From Spirometra erinaceieuropaei (Eukaryota > Platyhelminthes > Cestoda > Diphyllobothriidea > Diphyllobothriidae), in assembly GCA_902702965.1 (NCBI GenBank), contig CACRXP010000224.1, positions 72,811-136,810 of the forward strand: a stretch of 64,000 nt of DNA, written 5' to 3'. This document shows, piece by piece, positions 57,401-64,000 of the stretch. Each line of letters begins with the position of its first letter. Position 1 is the first letter of the stretch. Position numbers and translations under genes: made by a program. The notes under the pieces were generated by a model, which saw nothing but the letters and a program-made list of their open reading frames with translations, was not told where the DNA came from and made no database searches.

Positions 57401-58575
57401 TAAAAAAGCGCCTACAAGGACAACACAGTAGATAGCGTGTTTGACGATGTGCATATCGGCTTCACATAAGCGTTAAAACTAGGCAGAGATCGCTTACCGC
57501 ATTAATCCCTGAGAACTGCTGAGACAGATGGGCAACAATCGCGATCAGTATGGCAGCCCGTAAATGTGGAGTCTTGAAAAGATTGATGAGAGTGAACTTT
57601 AAACATTGGCGTGAACAGGGCAAAAATTAACAACCTTCTGTCGACCTGAGTCAACGTGTTCTTTGAGGAGCTCTTCAAGCTCCTCATCAATGTTGACGTT
57701 TGGGCCGCGATACCATCGTAGGGCTAAAGGGAAGGAGTATAGAAGACGTTCTCAGCCTTGCCTGTTTTGGCTGACTCTTCATTTAGGCGATTTAGAAGTA
57801 TATATCGAGGACTATCCGGACAGGTCCACAGAAGAAGAAGGAGAACAATTGATGGGATTATTGTAAGGCCTTAAGAAAACGTGGAAAAAATAGCAATACC
57901 ATGTTACCCAAAAGATATGGCCAAAGAGTAGCTGTCCCCATAATTTCCGTTAAGCCAAATATCTGTGAGATCAAGAGAGCAGTAACAACAGCGAGCTGGT
58001 TGATAATGCCAGCAGCCCCTCGAATGTTCACTGGTGCTATTTCCGCCAGGTAGACCGGAGCAATGCCGGTAAAAGCACCTATTCATACTATGAAAAGTGA
58101 AGTTTCGTATACCGCAAGCCAATCCGACCAAAATACGCCCGACTATGATCATTTCAAACGTATTTGCCAGCACACTGCTCATCATTAGCAAGGATCCGGC
58201 GGCCATGGGAACATTTAAAATGAAAAGGGAAAGCTTTCTATAACAAAATGGAGAAGCGAATGAATCACAGTTACCTGCCCATTTTGTTCGACATTGGACT
58301 ACCAATAAGTGCTCCAAAAACGCCCCCTATCGGAAAGGCGGCAACAATGAGGCTGCTCATTGCAGAAACGAATTCCTTGCTTGGTACCTTGTTCCGGCTT
58401 AAGGTAACATTGCGAATAAACTCTTCCATCAACTAAAGTTATTTGGATGATAAGCCACAATAGCTTGTTACAATACCTGGATTGGAGCATTTATGACGCC
58501 AGTCTGATAGCCAAACTGGAAAGATGAGCCGAATGCAATAACGAAGGTAGCGTAAACGAAGCGAAGATTTAACAT
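54266..58575 (-). CDS. facilitated glucose transporter (SLC2A class I, GLUT-like)
   Basis: This is a 12-helix major-facilitator hexose uniporter of the plasma membrane; in tapeworms such carriers supply glucose across the tegument (family knowledge). Ten exons join in phase with no stop. Motifs in order: QFGYQTGVINAP (helix 1), NKMGRK (loop 2, for the usual D-R-x-G-R-R), VGRILVGLACG, APVYLAEIAPVNIRGAAG, PDSPRYILLNR (for P-E-S-P-R), a long helical intracellular loop, LSQQFSGINALFYST (helix 7, QFS where GLUT1/3/4 have QLS), ERFGRRKL, GPGSIPWFIVAEMF, NWISQIIV, and PETSGRNPREVEEDF. The ATG at 58575 gives MLNLRFVYATFVIAFGSSFQ, a start position like that of GLUT1. An acceptor just before it implies a 5' untranslated exon or further coding upstream. 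About 484 residues are present; a short last exon below 54.26 kb was not found. The gene is convergent with TRAPPC9. Confidence 0.95.
54453..55198 (-). other. glucose transporter intron 9 with SINE-like scrap
   Basis: GTTTGAACCCAGGTCCGGCT at about 54813 looks like a tRNA box B inside a degenerate repeat. No alternative exon is seen. Confidence 0.4.
55199..55326 (-). CDS. glucose transporter exon I (helix 10-11)
   Basis: SIPWFIVAEMFVQETRDAAI, then LITVLVNWISQIIVSLGYMQ and LL. It completes GPG-SIPWF, with the helix 10 Pro-Trp in place. Acceptor TTCCCTTTAG, donor CTTG|GTACGT, phase 0. Confidence 0.94.
56110..56480 (+). repeat. repeat fragments in glucose transporter intron 8
   Basis: 56115-56230 resembles the dispersed GC-rich repeat (GCAGAACTTATTGCATCCTC, then CCCCCCAAGCC). 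56330-56480 resembles the LINE leader at 1160-1320. Near 56780-56850 a tRNA-like head (CAGCTCAGTGGGCATAGC, then GTGGTTCGACACCACC) suggests yet another SINE. Confidence 0.5.
57123..57411 (-). CDS. glucose transporter exon H (helices 7-10 start)
   Basis: ALFYSTALFLSLNFTSSQAA, YATLGVGGMMVLVTLISIFL, IERFGRRKLLIPGLSVMFFC, then YLAIASIYVFVGGFAIGPG. E-R-x-G-R-R is intact. The donor is CCTG|GTAAGT, phase 1, followed by the longest intron of the gene (1796 bases). Confidence 0.95.
57498..57596 (-). CDS. glucose transporter exon G (helix 7)
   Basis: 33 codons: FTLINLFKTPHLRAAILIAI and VAHLSQQFSGINA. Gln-Gln and Ser-Gly-I-N of the sugar-binding helix 7 are intact, with Phe in place of the usual Leu. 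Donor GCG|GTAAGC, phase 0; the intron is 86 bases. Confidence 0.95.
57635..57723 (-). CDS. glucose transporter exon F (cytoplasmic helical loop)
   Basis: ALRWYRGPNVNIDEELEELL, then KEHVDSGRQK, the A-L-R-x-L-R-G segment of GLUT proteins. Acceptor CTTCCCTTTAG, donor AGAAG|GTTGTT, phase 0. The intron is 38 bases. Confidence 0.92.
57762..57869 (-). CDS. glucose transporter exon E (helix 6, PDSPR) with GC donor
   Basis: LTIIPSIVLLLLLWTC is helix 6, then PDSPRYILLNRLNEESAKT. The exon ends at ACAG followed by GCAAGG. No GT donor gives the right phase, while this GC donor fits both consensus and phase (1) and restores AKTALRWYRGP. The intron is 38 bases. Confidence 0.88.
57908..58078 (-). CDS. glucose transporter exon D (helices 4-5)
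   Basis: AFTGIAPVYLAEIAPVNIRG, then AAGIINQLAVVTALLISQIF and WPYLLG. The Y-L-x-E-I-x-P-x-x-x-R-G motif is intact. Exit phase is 1; the intron is 38 bases. Confidence 0.94.
58113..58237 (-). CDS. glucose transporter exon C (helices 3-4)
   Basis: KLSLFILNVPMAAGSLLMMS and MIIVGRILVGLACG lie between the acceptor TTTTGTTATAG and the donor TTGCG|GTATAC, phase 1. The following intron is only 34 bases. Confidence 0.93.
58275..58432 (-). CDS. glucose transporter exon B (helix 2)
   Basis: It reads LMEEFIRNVTLSRNK, then SSLIVAAFPIGGVFGALIGS and PMSNKMG-R. The first part is the extracellular loop, with an N-V-T that could be a glycosylation site, as in GLUT1. The donor is GGCAG|GTAACT, phase 2. A 37-base intron follows. 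Confidence 0.92.
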
Positions 58576-58578
58576 CGT
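58477..58578 (-). CDS. glucose transporter exon A (helix 1)
   Basis: The acceptor is TTTATCTTGCAG and the ATG is three bases inside the exon. It encodes FVIAFGSSFQFGYQTGVINA, then PIQ, with donor CCAG|GTATTG, phase 0. A 44-base intron follows. Confidence 0.9.
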
Positions 58579-61500
58579 CTGCAAGATAAAGGTATTTTTA
58601 AGGCTAAAATACAATGAGTAAAGCTCATGTGATCCAGTCTAATCCAAAATACACAGGGGAAATTGACGTGAGACTTTGGATTACCCAGTATTCCGTATTA
58701 GTTGACTCTTGCGACGGGTCCACCTCCGTTGTGTCAGAATTTCAAGTCGTGTTTCGAAGTTTTTTTGTATTTAATGAAGTTGCCTGCTGTGTTACAGTTG
58801 GAATGCAGCTGCCACAATTACTGACACTTGGTGATATGCCGCATAATCCTATGTGTGGTCCTTGGATAGGAAAGACTTTGTACTACCCTGGTGTGACCAG
58901 AAGCATGTGCGGGTACAACGTTGCCTCCTGGCTGCGTATGTGTGAATGACGATGGCAGTGGTTGCTCTTATGACACCTCCAGCGCTCGATATGGCCGTAT
59001 GCCCCAACAAACTGTCCAACTACATGATAGACTAGATTATTTAGCACGCTCTGAGAAACCGCTCCAGAGTTGCATTAGGCCGTAACCAAAGCAGTACGAT
59101 GACGCTGCAATGTCGGTGAGCTACTTTGCGGAAATGTAGTGTAGTTGAAATCTAGTTATTCCAAAACGAGGATGATCATCTCGGGTTCAAAAGTTGAAGA
59201 TATCTCCTAAGTGACGGCAGAATGTGAAGCTGTTAGGCTACCAGAATTTCTACTGCCTACGGTTGGACCTTATTGACCGAGCAGGCCAAGGATGACGTAG
59301 GTTATCTAATCAACCAGATGCGTTGTCCTCGCCCGGATTCGCCGAATCCGCTGGAACCAATGCATTCAGTAAAAAGACAAAGCTGTGTATATGCAAAGGC
59401 TCCTTAAGGACGATTCCTCGTACGGATGTGAAACATTGTCTGGATGGGTTAAACAGATGGCTTTTATGTCCTATCTGCTTCATCCAACTCTCGGATTACG
59501 TTTCGCACGGAAGATTGTATCGTCAATCCGGACCACAACTCGTTAACCCTGTCTTTATTACCCGCCGGCTGGAATAGTTCGGCCGTGATGACCCCGACCT
59601 CCAAAGCGAAGTCTTTTGGGACGCAATCCCCACCAAACGCAATTCTGTCTTGTGAAGGTGTCGAAGCAGTCAACAAAATACATAGATGGATGTAGTATGA
59701 TCTGATCAACAGTGCACCTAGAACCCTGTAGTTTTCAGTGCTTGCGTCCCACCATGGTCAACCTAACCCGGGAGTCTGCTGAGATCGAGTGAAAGGGAAG
59801 GCGGTCATTCGCTATGTAGTGGGTCTGCAACGCGGGGTGGCGTGGTATATCGATGTGGATTTTTCGCAGAATTCGAACCGTCTAATTCGGTATGAGGTCA
59901 ATGTCCATCATTTGAATGATGATTTTCATAAGACGATGGTCAAAAGCTTTAAGTTTTCGCCCACATTTCACTTGCAAGGTCTACTAATCAGATGTGAAAA
60001 GGACCGACAGGAAGGATGCCCGAGGCCAGGACGAGCGTGAGATGACTGAGTAGTATTGAACTGGACTCGCGTAACGATGGACCGATAGTGGCTTTGACCA
60101 CAGCCTTGATTTTTGCCGGTTTGTCGTCTGGCTGCATTATTTGCCACAGGAAACAGGGACGAATGAAAGTGGACGCTGGTAAAAGTCAACAAAGCAGGCG
60201 GCCGTCAGCTGTTGGTAGCCATAGTGGAGAACAGGTTTCGATACCGTGCTAACTTTTGGTCAGATAAACTAGTCTTTCTGGAAGCAATAGCCGTGTTGAC
60301 AGAAGGCAAATATCTCGTGACCAGTCACTTACCGTCTGTCGACAGCTGGGAGGACAAAGGAGACCGGGAACCAACCTCCATTTTTCCTTGTCAATTATGC
60401 GTGAAAGTGATAATCTGCTAGCAAGAGGTTACACTCAATCTAAAACAACGTGGACAACGGCCGTTCAGATCTGACTGCGAGCACTATATTCCAATTGTAT
60501 TTCTGAGTGCAGTCGTAGTGTTCGGTTAACACGTCTATATAGAGAAAATCCGGTGAGTAGCACCATCTAAACGTCCACATGGCACGTAAACAGCCCTCAC
60601 AATGGAGAACCACAGATTACATACTTAGGGCAGGCAGCACCTAGGTATATGCTACTCTACAACCAGGTGAGCCACTTCGACTACCATATGGAATCGAAAC
60701 GCACCATAAATAATCTAAATCTGAGCTTTAGTACCCCTAGGAGCTTCAGAAAGCCCAAGGCTTGATGACAGATTCAGACAGACTTATCTGCCAAAATCCA
60801 GTACTCGCTCGCGGCCTTAACAGTCTCAAAGGGGACCTCCACAAAAGGCTCAAACCTTTCGCAAAGACCAAAGAAGTTAGACTGACGATAAGGGCTCACG
60901 GGATGTCAGGGTGTATTGGTCCATAAATTCTGCTTTGTGTCCACCGCCTGCACTTCAGCCTAGTAAAACGTCAAGATGCAAATTCTAAATTTTGTTCGTT
61001 CGTTTAAAGATTTATGCAACTGTCGAGGATTCTTGAAGTGTCATTTGGAAAGTTCCTCTGGTTTTCGATGCAGTATTCTCCCTGTCGGTATAGTTGCTTT
61101 ACCTATCATTTTTTCCCTATTACTGTTGTCGAGTTCTATTGTATGTGTCACCTTACCTGCTTCATCTTGTCGTGGAGCACGTGGTGGACATTGTCGGATG
61201 CGACTGTCGAGCCATCAAGTATTGAATGGTTTTAAAATTTTAAAATACTAGGTTGGAGTTCGGGAATAATAAGGCCGTCTATGAACTGCTTAATTTGTGT
61301 GGATTCTGTCGAGGTCCTCATATTTTGGATTGTGCCACAAGAGATTCAGTATTTTTTCCCAGCCTAATCAAGCTTCTACTACTAAGCGTAGGGGCCTTGT
61401 ACGAGATAATTGCCAACGAATCGGTCCTGCCAATCTTCGGTTATGTTCCTCCTTCACTTCAAAAAACAACTCCCCTAACGGTTCTGTATGACCACCCCTC

Positions 61501-62036
61501 CTTCAGAGGTGGTCCCGTCCTTAGTGTCACTGGTCGATATGTCGTTTACCAAAGCTTCGGTGTTCGGTGTATGTACGAGTTGCGGTCTGTCTATTGCAAA
61601 AGCGTATCACGTGGCATTTGGGAAGCGCTGTCTGCAGAACGTTAGCTGGTCAGAGCGTGCGACAGAAACGCCCATCCAGGCGTATAGCGTCTCAGAAATC
61701 TAAGGTAGGGAATTTTATGACGTCCACAACCACGAACGTGTTCCTCAATCTTAAAAAAGTTTAATGCGTTTACCGGACGTAAGGACTGATATCATCGCAC
61801 TAGACCACCGTGTCCGTAAGGGGTCCCTTTCGTCTGACCGTTTGGTGTTCATTACTAGATCGCAATTTTGAGTGGGCTATTGTGTGTGTGAGCTGTAGGA
61901 GTTTTTACAGATGTTTAGTGTCATATTCAGGTGTGTAAGCGTTTGACGTACGTACTAGGAACTCAAAGCCAGCTACATTGAGAACACGCTTCCGCTCATC
62001 ATATGAAATGGAGTGTTAGCTGTCGTTATAGGATAT
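58579..62036. other. upstream of glucose transporter; no gene recognised
   Basis: The promoter and any 5' exon of the transporter should lie here, but I cannot point to them. An open frame at 61253-61645 (130 codons, plus, no ATG) shows no known domain. I see no transposon motif except possible LINE 3' remnants near 62 kb. Confidence 0.4.
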
Positions 62037-63280
62037 CTACCCTCTGTCCATTAGAGTGCAGGGATGACACTTGTTCCATTTCAGTTCGATCTTCAGCCTT
62101 TTAGTACCATATTTGCAATGTGAAATTAAGCACAGTACAGAGAGAACCAGAGAAGGTTGGGGTCGTCCAAAAGCAACTGCAGTGGTATGACATTTCGGCT
62201 CATCGTTTTTGCTTATATCGGAAAATAAATCTGTCCAGGTTCCTTTTAAATCTTTCCATTGTCGGTGATATCTCAGCTTCAAATTGTCACAGAAGAGGAA
62301 CTTGAGTACATTTAGCCCTGTCAGCTGGACGCGTAGTAAAAATCGGCGACTTCGGAGATTCGTTGTGGGGACAAATTCAAAGAAGTCCTCAAAAGACAGG
62401 CTGTAATCCAACCCCTTCACAAAGCGGAACGCTTGTAAAGGTCCACACGCATTGGCTAATAACTCGAAGGAAAGTGGGTCAAATTTTTTAGCTGGATTGC
62501 ATAGAGGAAGAGACTTTTTGTAACTAGCCATTGAACTCTTACTAACCTTTTTTGATCCTGAACTTGTATGCCGCACTGCAAATGCAACCTTAAAAATGCC
62601 CCGAAGATCCTGGAACGGAGGTGCTTCTCAAAATCCCTAAATGCCCACTAGATGAATTTCAATACGACATCGCATTTTTGTCTCTCTCAAGGAACGAGCG
62701 GAGTGTTTTAAGCAATTTGTTGTCAGCACACGGTGGTTCTTGTGGGATTCCACTTCTTGTAAAGCTACACCACCCAGAAAACAATTTATTGTGCTTGCGG
62801 ATCTGACTGGGTCACCTATTCGAATTATGGTGCACTTACCTGGGTTGCACCGTATTAGCCAACGATTTGGTCGCTCATCCTACCGATTTAGGTTAGTTTG
62901 CGGTCTGTTGTCGTCAGAGCCCGTATTACACTCCAAATTTGCATGTCATCAGCAAACGTTGCTGCCTCGCAATCCAAATCTTTTGCGCAATCATCCAATT
63001 ATATTAGGATTAAATGTGTCCTAGTTCTGAACCGTGAGGAATGCCACTGTCGACCGCAGAAGGATCTGATATTTCTTGACCGACACACACCATCTGGTGC
63101 CCATAAACATGAAGGTTTCTGACAAATTTGAGAAGGTTATATCTAATTTCACTAATTCCAATTGATATAACAGTTTTTTGTGTAACAGTGTTGAAGTTCT
63201 TCTGAAGGTCGATGACGACGATGTAACTAAGTAGATAAGTGAATTGTATTTTTAAGTACCCCTTGGGTACTATCAATGCA
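62037..63280 (-). mobile_element. CR1-like LINE reverse transcriptase remnant
   Basis: Minus-strand reading starts with YIVVIDLQKNFNTVTQKTVI (the usual form is V-Y-L-D-F-A-K-A-F-D-x-V), then SDPSAVDSGIPHGSELGHI (S-G-V-P-Q-G-S-V-L-G). After a gap, NPGKCTIIRIG and EVESHKNHRVLTTNCLKHSA follow. The longest frame (62037-62576) ends the element with SFELLANACGPLQAFRFVKG, DYSLSFEDFFEFVPTTNLRS and RRFLLRV. These are the 3' segments of CR1/L2-group LINEs as I recall them. The Y-x-D-D box is lost. The family is unrelated to the EEP LINE fragments elsewhere in the window. Confidence 0.78.
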
Positions 63281-63744
63281 AGAAAAATTAAATTTTCAGG
63301 TGAATTTTAGAAAGAGTAGGCATACTCTGCACAATATTCCGTCCATGTTTACGGAAAGCTGTTAGCGTGCTATGAAAAATTCCTTTTTTGAAAAATACAA
63401 AATGAATATGAATTGATTAGCTTTTCAGGGGAAATCACTGCCTTCCATTAAACGTAAATATGCGGGTAGGTCAGGGTTGGCCTGCATATGGTAGTGTAAA
63501 ACGGATTCGAAACGGACATCGTCAAGGCAAAATTTATAAACCAATTAAGACTATCCGCCTCAAAGTGACTAGACAAGAGGAACCCAGACACCATCAGTCA
63601 CAGTCCGAATAGAGTCTAGCTGAAGAGGGTGGATCAAAGGCCGAGGCGGCCATCAAGGTATAGAGGGGGAGATGCAACACCAAGACCTATGTTCTGACCA
63701 ACCAAACTGTCAGCAGCTGGCGAAAACAGAGGATTCCGTCTTGA
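63281..63744. other. no recognisable feature
   Basis: AT-rich sequence with no supported gene or repeat. Confidence 0.35.
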
Positions 63745-64000
63745 TAGTCAAAAGACCGCTCTGGGCTCGAAATGCGGACATGCTCGCGTGCGTTTCGTCG
63801 ACGTTTCGGGTGCAGCTCCGGGGAGATTAACATAAGATTTGAAGAAGAAGAAGAAGAAGAAGAAGAAGAAGAAGAAGAAGACACGATCGCAGGGACAAGA
63901 GCTTTATTAGCCTGACGTTTCGGATTCCTGCTCGAATCCATCATCAGAGACATAAGCAGATAAGGGTGGTTCATGCACATGCGGCTGCAGTATTTATAGG
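63745..64000 (-). mobile_element. Penelope-like terminus at the window edge
   Basis: On minus, TCTGATGATGGATTCGAGCA, then GGAATCCGAAACGTCAGGCT, TAATAAAGCTCTTGTCCCTG and a (TTC)n run form the terminal segment of a Penelope subfamily, comparable to the terminus at 36.45-36.55 kb (TCTGACGATGGACTCCTGCA). The GAA run on plus spans about 63842-63880. A second ACGTTTCGG at about 63800 suggests a partly duplicated end. The body, if any, lies beyond the window. Confidence 0.65.
63842..63880. repeat. (GAA)n microsatellite, 13 units
   Basis: Uninterrupted GAA/AAG triplets at the junction of the Penelope terminus. Similar but shorter AAG runs mark the other Penelope ends at 6.5, 36.46, 43.94 and 44.53 kb. 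Confidence 0.95.

Noticed and set aside
61253..61645. Open frame of 130 codons as a gene
   Set aside because: There is no ATG start, no domain, an overlapping second frame, and no splice context; likely chance or repeat-derived.
63842..63880. Poly-serine protein on minus
   Set aside because: It is the translation of a GAA/TTC microsatellite at a transposon end, not a gene.

Overview
The window is eukaryotic DNA, almost certainly from a flatworm and most likely a tapeworm (inference). Signs are intron-split genes with GT-AG and apparent GC-AG introns, several introns of only 34-44 bases, TTAGGG-type repeat debris, and decayed Penelope-like elements, EEP-type LINEs ending in C2H2 fingers, and tRNA-derived SINEs. 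I recall these families as typical of diphyllobothriidean tapeworms such as Spirometra; no database search was possible. There is no prokaryotic signal, no CRISPR and no operon.

Two protein-coding genes are supported, and they converge. (1) A very long plus-strand gene runs from at least 6.4 kb to 44.8 kb and encodes TRAPPC9 (NIBP/Trs120 family), a subunit of the TRAPPII vesicle-tethering complex. I could place 16 exons, most with compatible splice phases, from a helical-repeat segment to a stop at 44766. The N-terminal part lies before the window or was not found, and one short exon around 6.4-9.4 kb is probably missing. (2) A compact minus-strand gene at 54.27-58.58 kb encodes a class I facilitated glucose transporter (SLC2A/GLUT type). 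Ten exons give about 484 residues, lacking only a short C-terminal exon. The transporter would serve sugar uptake, while TRAPPC9 acts in Golgi traffic; the two look like neighbours by chance.

The rest is mostly transposon debris, much of it in TRAPPC9 introns. Layout: EEP LINE (1.7-4.3 kb); SINE pair (4.8-5.2); Penelope copy with inverted terminal segments (6.5-8.2); second SINE family as an inverted pair (9.8-10.4); TRAPPC9 exons (9.4-14.0); Penelope endonuclease (12.7-13.3); SINE (13.5-13.7); LINE fragment (15.4-16.4); TRAPPC9 exons at 18.9, 22.2, 26.1 and 27.3; telomere-like foldback (19.7-20.06); SINE cluster (28.2-29.1); LINE fragment on the minus strand (30.2-31.1); Penelope copy interrupted by a Merlin-type DNA transposon (31.4-34.1); TRAPPC9 exons at 35.8-40.8; Penelope tail on the minus strand (36.4-37.0); MITE-like element (40.1-40.5); last TRAPPC9 exons around another Penelope endonuclease (43.5-44.8); a poorly marked stretch (44.8-50.0); LINE finger tail and a dispersed GC-rich repeat (50.0-53.4); glucose transporter (54.3-58.6); CR1-like LINE on the minus strand (62.0-63.3); Penelope terminus with a GAA run at the right edge.

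The clearest mobile-element event is the 790-bp Merlin-type transposon at 32475-33264. It has 27-bp terminal inverted repeats and an exact 8-bp target duplication, and it sits inside the reverse transcriptase of the Penelope copy.
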